Numbered from the stretch's first letter, positions 9,272-18,922 are shown. The stretch is 64,000 bases of DNA from a bacterium 1XD8-76 (GCA_003611955.1 RAZE01000011.1:61932-125931), one strand, 5' to 3'. Notes: a model not told the origin generated them from the letters alone. Made by a program: numbers and translations.

Positions 9272-11833
9272 TTACAGCATATATTTTTTCAGCAGCGCCA
9301 CCACTTCATCAAGATTGATAGGCTTTGCCGTGTGCGCATTCATTCCGCTGTCCAGGCACCGCCTGATGTCCTCGGAGAACGCATCCGCCGTCATGGCAAT
9401 GATCGGGATCGTCTTCGCATCCTCCCTCTCCAGTGCCCGGATCGCCTCGGTCGCCTCATAACCCGTCATCACCGGCATCCGCACATCCATCAGGATCGCC
9501 TCATAATGCCCTTCCCCGGATTCCCTGAATTTGTCCAGACAGACCTTTCCGTTTTCCGCCCACTCCAGTTCCATCCCGATATCCGAGAGCAATTCCGAGA
9601 GAATCTCCCAGTTCAGATCATTGTCCTCCGCCACCAGGATGCGGTGTCCCGTCAGGTCCATATCTTTCTCTATCTGCTGTTCCTCCACATCCATGTACCT
9701 CTTCAGCCCGTGGTACAGCGTGGATTTGAACAGAGGCTTCGCGATAAAGCCGTCGATGCCGGCATCTTTCGCCTCCTCCTCAAACTCGTTCCAGTCGTAG
9801 GCGGAGATCAGAATGATCGGCACCTCTTCATTCAGAATACGCCTGATCTGCCTTGCCACCATGATACCGTCCATTCCCGGAAGCTTCCAGTCCAACAGAA
9901 CGATCTGATAATCGTCCCGCATCCTGTGATGCTTTGTTATCATCTCTATGGCCTTCTCCCCGCTCAGCGTCCAGTCGGCCTGTATGCCGATGGAATCTAA
10001 GGACTCCACCGCCGTGCGGCATAACGTCTCGTCATCGTCCACCACCAGCATCTTCCACGCCGGCAGGATCATATTGACCTCCTCCACCTCTGCCTTCTCC
10101 AGATCCAGTATCACCTGAAATTCTGTCCCTTTACCCTGTTCGCTCTTAACGGTGATACTTCCCTCCATCGCGTTGATGATATGCTTTGCGATCGCCATGC
10201 CCAGTCCTGCACCCTCAGTCTTGTGCACCCGCCTGCTGTCCGCCCTGGAGTAAGAGTCAAAGACATGCTCGACAAACTCCGGGGACATGCCGATCCCGTT
10301 GTCCCGCACTGTGAGATGCGTCCTGATATAATCCTCGCCCTTCTCCGGCGGCGCCTCCTCCTGAAACAGGGACAGCTGGATTGTACCACCCTCCTGCGTA
10401 TACTTCACCGCATTGGAAAGCAGATTGAGCATCACCTGGTTGAGCCTGACAGAGTCACAATACACCTCCTCCGTCACAATATTATCGATATGTACATTGA
10501 AATTCTGATCTTTCCCTCTCACCTGAGTCTGCACGATGCCGACCACGCCTTCCACGACCTCCCGCAGGGAAATCCTCTCCTCCGTCAGCGTCATCTTGCC
10601 GCTCTCGATCTTGGACATATCCAGCACATCGTTGATCAGCCCCAGCAGATGCTTGCCGGACAGCGTGATCTTGCGCAGACAATTCTGCACCTGTTCCCTG
10701 TCGTCGATGTGCGCCGTCGCGATCGCCGTCATGCCCACGATCGCATTCATCGGCGTCCGGATATCATGACTCATGTTGGACAGGAAGGTACTCTTCGCCT
10801 TGTTCGCCTCCAGCGCCTCCTCCCTGGCCAGCTCCAGATCCCGCAGCTGCTGGCGGGTAATCCGGAAATAGGTAAAGAAGATAGTGAGCAGAACGACCAG
10901 GATCACCGCACAGACAAGCATCGTCGCCGCCGTCCGGCTTCTGTTCATATTTTCCACAGTCTCATTCAATACGCCGAAGGGCAGGATGGTCAGAAGATGC
11001 CACTCCGAGTAGGGCAAAAGTGTACAATAGATCTGCTGACTGCTCCCCTCGAAATTCATAATGCTGGAATAGTCTTCCTTTTTCTCCATGGATGCGGAGA
11101 GATCCTGAATATAATTCTCTATCTTTCCCGGATCGTCATGGTCGTATCTCTCGTACAGGGCACTGAAATAATCCGGGTACTCATCGCTCATATCGCTCAC
11201 GATAAAGCTTCCGTCCTTTCGGATAATGTGGGAATAGATCAGCGCGTCCTCATCCTCGTCCGTCCCCAACATTGTGCTGATGTATTCTATCGGCACAGCT
11301 GCCGCCATCGCCATGGAATTTTCCCCGTTTCTCATCGGATAATCCGCGTTGACGCCGAAGATGATCACTTCATTGCCGTTGATATCCCTGCCTACCGCAA
11401 CCTTTTTCTCCCCCTTTTTCAAAGACTCAAAAAACGGATCGGGATCGGCAAACTGAAAAATTTCCCCGTCCAGCATCTCGATCCTGCCGTCCTCAGCACA
11501 GAGCGCCAGATAGTAAAAATTCCGCACATTGCTCCGATAGACCAGCTCCTCATACAGTTCCTCCGCATTGTCCATATCGTTCGGGACAACTTTCACCACC
11601 GCTTCCACCTGCTCAAACTTCAGGTCGATCAGCGTCCGAAAATGCGCGACAATATGTTCCTTGATACCTGCCATATACACGTTGCCCACCTTGTCGATAG
11701 AGTTCTCACTCACTCTGCCCATATAGTAGCCCAGACAGACAAACGCCCCGATACTGATGATCAGAAGCATGGCAAAACTCCCTATCAGAAAATGTGTGGT
11801 ATGCCCCTGCTTCTTCGTTTTTTGATTTTCCAT
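9272..11833 (-). CDS. Hybrid sensor histidine kinase with two receiver domains
   Basis: 853 aa. Helix 1 (about 19-38), a large extracytoplasmic Cache-like sensor (about 40-295), helix 2 (about 302-322), HisKA with the phospho-His in FLSNMSHDIRTPMNAIVG (His356), HATPase_c with N box NQVMLNLLSNAVKYTQEGG and DNGIGM and GAGLGMAI boxes, then two receiver domains with phospho-acceptors D648 (LLDWKLPGMDG) and D783 (LMDVRMPVMTG). No DNA-binding or Hpt domain is visible, so the output partner is elsewhere. It lies 48 bases after feoB with no terminator in between; the signal it senses cannot be read from sequence. Confidence 0.92.
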   Translation of the reverse strand: MENQKTKKQGHTTHFLIGSFAMLLIISIGAFVCLGYYMGRVSENSIDKVGNVYMAGIKEHIVAHFRTLIDLKFEQVEAVVKVVPNDMDNAEELYEELVYRSNVRNFYYLALCAEDGRIEMLDGEIFQFADPDPFFESLKKGEKKVAVGRDINGNEVIIFGVNADYPMRNGENSMAMAAAVPIEYISTMLGTDEDEDALIYSHIIRKDGSFIVSDMSDEYPDYFSALYERYDHDDPGKIENYIQDLSASMEKKEDYSSIMNFEGSSQQIYCTLLPYSEWHLLTILPFGVLNETVENMNRSRTAATMLVCAVILVVLLTIFFTYFRITRQQLRDLELAREEALEANKAKSTFLSNMSHDIRTPMNAIVGMTAIATAHIDDREQVQNCLRKITLSGKHLLGLINDVLDMSKIESGKMTLTEERISLREVVEGVVGIVQTQVRGKDQNFNVHIDNIVTEEVYCDSVRLNQVMLNLLSNAVKYTQEGGTIQLSLFQEEAPPEKGEDYIRTHLTVRDNGIGMSPEFVEHVFDSYSRADSRRVHKTEGAGLGMAIAKHIINAMEGSITVKSEQGKGTEFQVILDLEKAEVEEVNMILPAWKMLVVDDDETLCRTAVESLDSIGIQADWTLSGEKAIEMITKHHRMRDDYQIVLLDWKLPGMDGIMVARQIRRILNEEVPIILISAYDWNEFEEEAKDAGIDGFIAKPLFKSTLYHGLKRYMDVEEQQIEKDMDLTGHRILVAEDNDLNWEILSELLSDIGMELEWAENGKVCLDKFRESGEGHYEAILMDVRMPVMTGYEATEAIRALEREDAKTIPIIAMTADAFSEDIRRCLDSGMNAHTAKPINLDEVVALLKKYML

Positions 11834-11881
11834 TTACTTCCTCACCCTTTATTCTGTCTTTATTATATCTTTTTTCTCCGG

Positions 11882-14257
11882 TCACAATATCGCCGATAAA
11901 ATGATTCTCACCACAAAAGCGCAGATCCACGCGATCGCACATTGCCCAAATACCATCGTCAACGCCCATTTACCGCCCAGTTCGCGCTTCACCGCCGCCA
12001 CCGCCGCCACACAGGGCGTATACAGCAGGCAAAACACCAAAAGCGATGCCGCAGACACGGGCGTAAGCATCTCCTTGATCGTCTGCCCCGCCCCGAAAAG
12101 CACCGTCAGCGTGGATACCACGCTCTCCTTCGCCATGAAGCCGGTGATCAGAGCCGTGGAGATCCGCCAGTCGCCAAAACCAAGCGGCGCAAAGAGCGGC
12201 GCGATCAGGCTTGCCGCCATCGCCAGGATACTCTCCTTAGAATCCGCCACAATGCCAAAGTGCAGATTAAATGTCTGCAGAAACCAGATCACGATGGTCG
12301 CCATAAAAATCACCGTGAAAGCTCGCTGCAAGAAATCCTTCGCCTTATCCCACAGAAGTCTCGTCACATTTTTCACGCCGGGCAGCCGGTAATTCGGCAG
12401 TTCCATCACAAAGGGCACCGCCTCCCCTTTAAAGAGGGTACTCTTAAAGAGCAGAGCGGTCAGGATGCCCGCGAGAATACCGAAAAAGTAGAGCCCCACC
12501 ATAATAAGTCCTCCCCGCCCGGGGAAGAACGCCGCCGTAAAGAAACCGTAGATCGGCAGCTTCGCCGAACAACTCATAAACGGAGTCAGCAGAATCGTCA
12601 TCTTGCGGTCCCGCTCCGAAGGCAGCGTCCGGCTCGCCATCACGCCGGGTACCGTACAGCCGAAGCCAATTAACATCGGCACGATACTTCTGCCGGAGAG
12701 GCCGATCTTCCGGAGGAGCTTATCCATCACAAAGGCCACCCTCGCCATATAACCGGTATCTTCCAACAGCGATAAAAAGAAAAACAATGTCACAATCACC
12801 GGCAGAAAACTCAGCACGCTGCCCACGCCGGTAAAGATCCCGTCGATCACCAGCGAATGCAGGGCGCTGTTCACATGCCACGCCGTAAAGGTGCGGTCCA
12901 CCGCCTGCATAAATGCATCGATCCCTGTCTCCAGCAGCCCCTGCAGAAAAGCACCTATCACATTGAACGTCAAAAAGAAGACCATTCCCATAATACCGAC
13001 AAACGTGGGAATTGCCGTGTATTTTCCGGTCAGAAGCCGGTCGATCCTTCTGCTTCTCGCGTGCTCCCTGCTCTCACCGGGTTTCACTACCGTGGCATCC
13101 ACCAGGTTCCGGATAAAGGTAAACCGCATATCCGCAATGGCGGCCGCGCGGTCCAGTCCCCGCTCCTCCTCCATCTGCACGATGATATGCTCCAACATCT
13201 CTTTTTCGTTCCCGGACAGGGACAGAGCATTTTCAATCCTCTCATCCCCCTCCACCAGCTTGGTGGCCGCAAACCGCACGGGAATCCCCGCCGCCTCCGC
13301 ATGATCCTGCACCAGATGCATAATGCCGTGAAGACATCTATGTACCGCACCGCCGTGATCTTTCTCATCACAAAAGTCCATACGACCGGGCTTCTCCTGA
13401 TAATTTGCCACATGGACGGCATGATTCACCAGCTCGTCCACACCCTCGTTCTTCGCCGCCGAAATCGGAACTACCGGAATCCCCAGCAACGACTCCATCT
13501 CATTGATGCGTATCGACCCGCCGTTGCCCCGCACCTCATCCATCATATTTAGCGCTAACACCATCGGAATTCCCAGCTCCATCAGCTGCATGGTCAGATA
13601 GAGGTTGCGCTCGATATTCATGGCATCCACGATATTGATAATACCCGTGGGTTTTTCGTTTATGATAAACTGTCTTGTTACGATCTCCTCCGCGCTGTAG
13701 GGCGACATCGAGTAAATCCCCGGCAGATCGGTGATCTCGGTCTTCGGATAGCCTTTGATCGCACCGCTCTTGCGGTCCACGGTCACCCCCGGGAAATTGC
13801 CTACATGCTGGTTGGCACCGGTCAGCTGATTGAACAGCGTCGTCTTGCCGCAGTTCTGGTTTCCCGCCAGGGCAAAAGTAAGGATACTGCCGGGGGGACG
13901 CGGATCACCATCCCCCTTGGCATGATATTTTCCGCCCTCGCCAAGCCCCGGATGCTCCTTCTTCGCCTTTCCCTGATCTTCCCTGCCAGTAACCCTGCTT
14001 CTCTCCTCCGTCTGCTCTGTCAGCACTTCTATCTCAATCTTCGCCGCATCGTCCAATCTGAGCGTCAGCTCGTAACCGTGGATCAGCAGTTCCATCGGAT
14101 CCCCCATGGGGGCGAACTTCACCAATGTCACCTCCGCGCCGGGTATCAGCCCCATGTCCAGAAAGTGCTGGCGCAGGGCTCCCTCCCCTCCCACCGACTC
14201 GATCCTCGCCGAACGTCCGATCTCCAGATCGCTCAACATCATAGTCTCTTTTGTCAT
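11882..14257 (-). CDS. feoB: Ferrous iron transporter: FeoA domain fused to FeoB
   Basis: 791 aa. An N-terminal FeoA SH3-like domain (about 5-78, with RQHFLDMGLIPGAEV) is joined by a charged linker (80-125) to FeoB: G1 GNQNCGKTTLFNQLTG (about 132), G3 DLPGIYSM, NMMDE at the NKxD position, then the GTP-binding helical domain and an intramembrane part with SIVPMLIGFGCTVPGVMASR and the Cys-containing MSCSAKLPIYGFF gate. It imports Fe2+ across the cytoplasmic membrane. Separate feoA and feoC genes are absent nearby. Only 39 bases separate it from the amidase gene upstream, with no terminator, so it may be read in one transcript with wall hydrolases. Confidence 0.95.
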   Translation of the reverse strand: MTKETMMLSDLEIGRSARIESVGGEGALRQHFLDMGLIPGAEVTLVKFAPMGDPMELLIHGYELTLRLDDAAKIEIEVLTEQTEERSRVTGREDQGKAKKEHPGLGEGGKYHAKGDGDPRPPGSILTFALAGNQNCGKTTLFNQLTGANQHVGNFPGVTVDRKSGAIKGYPKTEITDLPGIYSMSPYSAEEIVTRQFIINEKPTGIINIVDAMNIERNLYLTMQLMELGIPMVLALNMMDEVRGNGGSIRINEMESLLGIPVVPISAAKNEGVDELVNHAVHVANYQEKPGRMDFCDEKDHGGAVHRCLHGIMHLVQDHAEAAGIPVRFAATKLVEGDERIENALSLSGNEKEMLEHIIVQMEEERGLDRAAAIADMRFTFIRNLVDATVVKPGESREHARSRRIDRLLTGKYTAIPTFVGIMGMVFFLTFNVIGAFLQGLLETGIDAFMQAVDRTFTAWHVNSALHSLVIDGIFTGVGSVLSFLPVIVTLFFFLSLLEDTGYMARVAFVMDKLLRKIGLSGRSIVPMLIGFGCTVPGVMASRTLPSERDRKMTILLTPFMSCSAKLPIYGFFTAAFFPGRGGLIMVGLYFFGILAGILTALLFKSTLFKGEAVPFVMELPNYRLPGVKNVTRLLWDKAKDFLQRAFTVIFMATIVIWFLQTFNLHFGIVADSKESILAMAASLIAPLFAPLGFGDWRISTALITGFMAKESVVSTLTVLFGAGQTIKEMLTPVSAASLLVFCLLYTPCVAAVAAVKRELGGKWALTMVFGQCAIAWICAFVVRIILSAIL

Positions 14258-14296
14258 AACTTATGCCGTCATCTCCTAATTGTCCATCATAAAATA

Positions 14297-15340
14297 TTAT
14301 TGCAGAAAGATATGATTGCTCTCCGTAAATCTGTCATACTCATTATGTACCCGGACGCAGACCTCCCCGGTGCTGTTTTCCGGCAGAGTCAGCTCAATGA
14401 TGCCCTCTCCCGCGGGCGCCCAGCCCCACAATCCCGACCAGGTCTGTCCTCCGTCCCCGCTGAAGCTGTAATAAATGATCCGGCTCTGGGCATCCTCAGC
14501 CCTCGCATAGAGCCGGACGCGCCCCGTATCCTTATCGTAGAACAACAGCTCGATCTGAGCCACCTCCGGATCAGTCACATCCTGCATCTTCGGCGTCCCG
14601 GCGTTGGGGTACTGTAAATAGGCATAATTGCTGTAATCCACCCCCAAAGCTGACGATTTCAAACCGTAATATTTCGCCACCGCCGTTGCATCCGCCTTTC
14701 CGAGTCTCTCCAAAGCCCCCTCGCCTCTGTAAAATTCATTGTCGTGCGCCTCGTCCATATGGCAGTGCTCGATGATCGCCGCTGTCACCCCCAGACGCCT
14801 GGCCTGATGGATGACACCGTAGTAATCGCCGTTTCCGTTCTCCCGCAGTTTTGTTTTTACACCCCTGGGATATACACCCACATCCGCCGAGAGCTGCTGC
14901 AGGACGATATTGCCGAAACTCATCCCTTTTGCATAGTGATTGCCGTACCCCGAAACCCACACTTCGGAACCGAAGAGATTGTGGGAAGGGGAGGCGTTTA
15001 AGTGGATACTGTAGAGAAAATCCGCTCCTGCCCCCGCCGCGATCTGCGCCCGCTGTTCCAGCGACAAATCCACATCGGCTGTTCTGGTCATAACGACCGT
15101 AACCCCGTCATACAGAGAAAGTTCCTGATACATGGCATTGGCGATCTGCACCGTCAGATCTTTCTCCCAGAGGCCATTATACATGGCTCCGCCGTTTTCG
15201 CCTCCGTGTCCCGGATCGATACAGATCACCAGAGGTGTCCTGGCTTGCGTTTTCATAACGGGCTTCATGAAAAATCCGCAGGCCAGAAGGCAGGCTGTCA
15301 TAATAAGCGCTGTCGTTTTTTTCCTGTTGTTATATTTCAT
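14297..15340 (-). CDS. N-acetylmuramoyl-L-alanine amidase (Amidase_3), secreted
   Basis: 347 aa. N-terminal signal anchor (about 9-27), then Amidase_3 with zinc ligands and catalytic Glu visible as IDPGHGG (about 40-46), EKDLT, LYSIHLNAS and AAIIEHCHMD. The enzyme cuts the amide bond between N-acetylmuramic acid and the stem peptide. The C-terminal part (about 230-347) is an extra beta-rich domain (ELLFYDKDTGRVRLYARAED, WSGLWGWAPAGEG) of a type I do not recognise. ATG with GAGGAGAATGAC. It follows the GH25 gene by 21 bases, so two peptidoglycan hydrolases of different bond specificity are paired. Confidence 0.92.
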   Translation of the reverse strand: MKYNNRKKTTALIMTACLLACGFFMKPVMKTQARTPLVICIDPGHGGENGGAMYNGLWEKDLTVQIANAMYQELSLYDGVTVVMTRTADVDLSLEQRAQIAAGAGADFLYSIHLNASPSHNLFGSEVWVSGYGNHYAKGMSFGNIVLQQLSADVGVYPRGVKTKLRENGNGDYYGVIHQARRLGVTAAIIEHCHMDEAHDNEFYRGEGALERLGKADATAVAKYYGLKSSALGVDYSNYAYLQYPNAGTPKMQDVTDPEVAQIELLFYDKDTGRVRLYARAEDAQSRIIYYSFSGDGGQTWSGLWGWAPAGEGIIELTLPENSTGEVCVRVHNEYDRFTESNHIFLQ

Positions 15341-15361
15341 GTCATTCTCCTCATCCGTACT

Positions 15362-16894
15362 CTACGGCGCCGTACTCAGATAACTGCTGATGCAGTACAG
15401 CGTCTGTCCGTTGTACTCTACTCTCGACCAGCCGTTGTCCGATATACCGGTTCTGGTGATCCATTCCCCGTATTTCAATGTGGCGGACACCGCGGCGTCC
15501 GGGTTCGTGACACTGGGCAATGTCCGCAGATTCACTTCGATCTTTGCCGTCACGCTCTCGTTCACTGACGCAAATTGTGTCTTAATGCCGTTGTCGGGCA
15601 CCGCAGGCACCTGCGCTGCCGTCTGGTCGGGCGTCACATAGGAAGTATCCGTCGTCAGGAAACTGGATACCGCATACACTTTCTGTCCGTCGATCAAAAG
15701 CCTGGACCAGCCGCTGTCGCTGATACCCGTGCGCTGCGCCGTGGTCCCGTTTGCCAGCGTGCCGAGTACCACACTGTCCGCCCCCTGTCCGGGACGATCT
15801 CTCAAATTTACCACATCCTTCGCCGTAACCGTCTCATCCACTTCCGTAAAATTCACCAGGGCTTCCACATTGGCAGCCACTTCCTCCGGCGCCTCGCTGT
15901 TTAGCGCCGCTGCCGTCTCGTCATAGCCGAAATATGCCACGTTCATATCCACATTTTTCGGAATGCCGGGAATCGTACCCCGATTGGTATACTGCCACAT
16001 GGCGTGACTTTTGCTGTACGAAGATTTCTCAGTCTGCGGAAAAGGCACCTGCGGATATTGAGAAACCCATATTTTATATTTTGCGGAGATGGCGCTGACA
16101 TCCCAGTCCCTGTCACCCTCCATCTCATTTTTCGCCGCATAGAACATGGGCGTATAACCGCGCTCCGAGATCCGGTCCAGAAACGCAAGCGCCGCATCGC
16201 TCCGCGCTGCCCTGTCCAGCCCGAACTGTCTGCTGCCTTCGCTGCTGTACCCCTCACAATTATAAGCCACCGGGTAGGTGATCTGGTACTGGGAAATATA
16301 GTCAACCGTCCAGTCCGCCTCCTCCTTCGCCTCCGCCTCGCTGACAGCGGTGGAAAAAAAGTAAGCCCCTATCTTGATCCCGTTTTTTGTCGCCTCCTGC
16401 ATATTGTACTTCGCTGTGGAATCCTCACAGATCTCCCCGCCGCTCTGGGTTCTGTAGCCTACCCGGACCATGGCGAACTGCACACCGCTGGCCGCCACCT
16501 GCTGCCAGTCGATCACGCCCTGATATCTGGCGACGTCTATGCCGATGGTGACGTTGGCATTTTCGCCTGCGCCGGTCTGCACCTCGGACATATCCGCCTC
16601 GGCGCCCTCCTCTTCTCCCACCATTTGTTCCTGGGGATCTTCGGCCTGCGTCTGATCCGCCTCTCCGGGCAGATCTTCCTGCTCTTTCGACGCCGTTTCC
16701 TCCTGCCCCTCTTCTTCCGGGAATTCCCGGGGAATATCCTCAAGCGGTTCGGCTTCCACCTTTTCCACAGATACCGGCGCTTTCTCCTCCGCATCTCTCC
16801 CCAAAAACAACTTTACTCCAAAGAAGAGCAGCGCCGCCGCCAGTACCGTGAACGGGATCGCAAACAAAAGTTTCGAAAAGCCTTTTGGTTTCAT
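15362..16894 (-). CDS. GH25 (lysozyme M1-like) muramidase with two C-terminal SH3 domains
   Basis: 510 aa. Membrane anchor (about 10-31), an acidic Glu/Gln/Pro linker (35-115), a GH25 domain (about 116-345) starting TIGIDVARYQGVIDW, and two bacterial SH3 domains (about 355-415 and 445-510), each with VNLR and SGWSR/NGWSR motifs that bind the wall. GH25 enzymes cut the MurNAc-GlcNAc link. The first catalytic Asp is seen (D120), but the usual D-x-E pair reads N212-C-E214, so activity may be altered. ATG overlaps the upstream gene by ATGA and has a GGAGGAG site. Confidence 0.9.
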   Translation of the reverse strand: MKPKGFSKLLFAIPFTVLAAALLFFGVKLFLGRDAEEKAPVSVEKVEAEPLEDIPREFPEEEGQEETASKEQEDLPGEADQTQAEDPQEQMVGEEEGAEADMSEVQTGAGENANVTIGIDVARYQGVIDWQQVAASGVQFAMVRVGYRTQSGGEICEDSTAKYNMQEATKNGIKIGAYFFSTAVSEAEAKEEADWTVDYISQYQITYPVAYNCEGYSSEGSRQFGLDRAARSDAALAFLDRISERGYTPMFYAAKNEMEGDRDWDVSAISAKYKIWVSQYPQVPFPQTEKSSYSKSHAMWQYTNRGTIPGIPKNVDMNVAYFGYDETAAALNSEAPEEVAANVEALVNFTEVDETVTAKDVVNLRDRPGQGADSVVLGTLANGTTAQRTGISDSGWSRLLIDGQKVYAVSSFLTTDTSYVTPDQTAAQVPAVPDNGIKTQFASVNESVTAKIEVNLRTLPSVTNPDAAVSATLKYGEWITRTGISDNGWSRVEYNGQTLYCISSYLSTAP

Positions 16895-18690
16895 CTTGTC
16901 TCCTCCGAAGCCTCCTGTGTTCCCACATCCCGGATAATTTTCCCCAGCTTCGCTTTCACGATCCTCTCCGTTCCCTCTCCCGGCAGATAATAAAGCTCCA
17001 CTGTATCGCCCTCATTCAGCAGCACCGCCTCCAGGTTTTCATCCGCCCGCAGCATAAAATATCTTTCCGACTCCATTTCGGAGATCGATACAAAATAGCA
17101 TGTATTATTTTCCACAACCGCCGTCCGGATCTCCCCGACCGTGCCGTCTATCTTTTCATACTCCTCTATACCTGGTTCCTCCTCCGGGCTCTCCCTGGTA
17201 TTTTCCGCTCCCGTCCCGCCGTTTTCCCCGGAAATACCCTCCGGCGAGGCATCGCCATTCATGCCGCCCTGCATCCCGTCCTTTTGAGCCCTGTCATCCT
17301 CGATGACCTGATTGTCGATCAGCAGTTCATGATAATTCTCCTGGCACTGTCTGACGGAATTTCCCGCCGCCACGATCTGATACTGCTGCACATTGACCAT
17401 CGCGTACATCTTCACCAGACCTGCCGCATCCTTCAGCGCCATAAAATAGGTGGGCTGATCCGAGATATTCAAAAGCAGCGGAAATGTCGCGTCATAGCTG
17501 AACTGCTGTACCGCGCCCTCAGCGGAAGACATCGCCGAATACTCCTCCGCCCCGGCACAGGAATAATAGCGGGCGTCCTTGGTCCGCTGATTGACCAGAA
17601 TAAAGCCGATATTGCCTCTGTCGCCGCTGATGGATGTGATGCCGGTATACAGATACACATCGTCGTTCATCGCGATATAGTTGTAGCCTGTCGTCGCCGT
17701 GGTACAATCGCTCTGGGTGAAGAGAGAGTTGAAAAAGCCGTTGTGGTATCTGCCGTAATAATTGTACTGGTTCACCACCAGCCCCGCGCTGTACACCCTG
17801 TCCACCCAGGTCGGCACATCGGCCACATCATGGTAAACACACTCGCCTGTCACCGCGTTCAAGAGTACCACTCCCTGCACATCATCGCCGTTAAAAAGCC
17901 CGATCCGCTTTTCCACCACGGAAGCCACCCAGTAGGGCACCCCCTCCTCGTCGATCTCAAAATTGACATTCTCAAAAATCGCCGTAGGGTAATTGAAGCG
18001 CAGATGACGGTAGAGATCCCTGTTGAAATACTCCGACGGAGAATACTTGATGCCTTCCTCCAGGCGCACCACATTGACATCCTGCGTCACCATATCCACT
18101 ATCATATAGGCGGGGATACCATCCGAACGGTTGCTCCACCATTTGAAAAAGCTCTCATAGTGCAGGTACGTCACCCGCACCGGTCTCGCTTTATAGTTGA
18201 TCTGCGCCGAAGTGTCGCTGACCACAAACTGAGATACCAGGTCGGACAACTCCCCCAGCTTTCTGTTCGCCAGCGTATTGGCGGAATCCTCATCCAACAT
18301 CGGAATCTGATCCATGGATATCTCCGCCACATCCTCTGTGAAATCCCCGGTCGTGATAGGCATCAAGGAAGAATAGGCTGAAGCCCGGAAGATCACAAGA
18401 CCAAAAAGATATCCCACCGCCGTCACGGCGACGATCGCCACGAACACGATAAACGGCAGCTTCACCTGCTTCCAGCTGAACAGGATAAACTCCTTCACGG
18501 AATGGGTCTTCGCCCCTCCCAAAAAGATCATGCATCCCGTGTACACCAGGCAAAGCAGCATGATAAAGCCGTAAAAATCCTCCGAGTGTATATTGATCGC
18601 CGGCAGATTGATGTAGAAATAGATAAATCCCACCAGACCTGTCACGATCAGACTGTATAGATTCTGTTTTATTTTTCCCCTTTTTTCCAT
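16891..18690 (-). CDS. Uncharacterised 599-aa membrane protein, first gene of the wall-hydrolase row
   Basis: Not recognised. Three membrane helices (about residues 11-30, 38-57 and 76-101) are followed by a large soluble region, probably outside the cell. Visible in it: YLHYESFFKWW, VPYWVASVVEKRIGLFNG, and GVVLLNAVTGECVYHDV, followed by a Gly/Glu/Asn-rich linker (about 480-520) and a small beta-rich end (DGTVGEIRTAVV...VELYYLPGEG) that could be an OB-like fold. Its stop overlaps the GH25 start (ATGA), so the two are coupled. It has its own promoter upstream. A role at the envelope is suggested by context only. Confidence 0.85.
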   Translation of the reverse strand: MEKRGKIKQNLYSLIVTGLVGFIYFYINLPAINIHSEDFYGFIMLLCLVYTGCMIFLGGAKTHSVKEFILFSWKQVKLPFIVFVAIVAVTAVGYLFGLVIFRASAYSSLMPITTGDFTEDVAEISMDQIPMLDEDSANTLANRKLGELSDLVSQFVVSDTSAQINYKARPVRVTYLHYESFFKWWSNRSDGIPAYMIVDMVTQDVNVVRLEEGIKYSPSEYFNRDLYRHLRFNYPTAIFENVNFEIDEEGVPYWVASVVEKRIGLFNGDDVQGVVLLNAVTGECVYHDVADVPTWVDRVYSAGLVVNQYNYYGRYHNGFFNSLFTQSDCTTATTGYNYIAMNDDVYLYTGITSISGDRGNIGFILVNQRTKDARYYSCAGAEEYSAMSSAEGAVQQFSYDATFPLLLNISDQPTYFMALKDAAGLVKMYAMVNVQQYQIVAAGNSVRQCQENYHELLIDNQVIEDDRAQKDGMQGGMNGDASPEGISGENGGTGAENTRESPEEEPGIEEYEKIDGTVGEIRTAVVENNTCYFVSISEMESERYFMLRADENLEAVLLNEGDTVELYYLPGEGTERIVKAKLGKIIRDVGTQEASEETR

Positions 18691-18779
18691 CTTGTTCCTC
18701 TTTTTCCTGCCTGTTTTATCTGTTCAGATCAGTCCGCCGCAGGACTGCCCGTTTCCATTACAAAAATTTATTCAGTTAT

Positions 18780-18808
18780 ATTATAGTATGGATGAACACA
18801 AAACTCAA
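18780..18808 (-). promoter_or_regulatory. Sigma-A type promoter of the membrane protein / GH25 row
   Basis: On the minus strand TTGAGT (18803-18808), 17 bases, TATAAT (18780-18785). It lies about 90 bases before the ATG of the 599-aa protein and faces away from the Na/Pi transporter. Confidence 0.65.
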
Positions 18809-18834
18809 TAAACTTTCCCCATGTCGGTAGAATT

Positions 18835-18888
18835 TTACACAGATTTTACACAATACTAATAATAAATTTTACATTCGACTGCTAAAAT
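18835..18888 (+). promoter_or_regulatory. Pho-box-like direct repeats and -10 element before the Na/Pi transporter
   Basis: TTACAC at 18835-18840 and again at 18846-18851, exactly 11 bases apart, and TTACAT at 18869-18874. This matches the TT(A/C)ACA repeats with 11-bp period bound by PhoP in Bacillus. A TAAAAT at 18883-18888 could be the -10, with no good -35, as expected for an activated promoter. PhoP control is inference, supported by the phosphate-transport function of the gene. Confidence 0.45.
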
Positions 18889-18922
18889 AAAATAAAAATT
18901 TAGTAAAAAGGGGTGAAAGACA

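Noticed and set aside
10181..11899. 572-codon plus-strand frame opposite the histidine kinase
   Set aside because: Antisense shadow; the kinase domains on the minus strand are unambiguous.
16885..18381. 498-codon plus-strand frame opposite the 599-aa membrane protein
   Set aside because: His/Arg/Ile-rich antisense pattern, no ribosome site; the minus-strand protein has helices, a ribosome site and a promoter.
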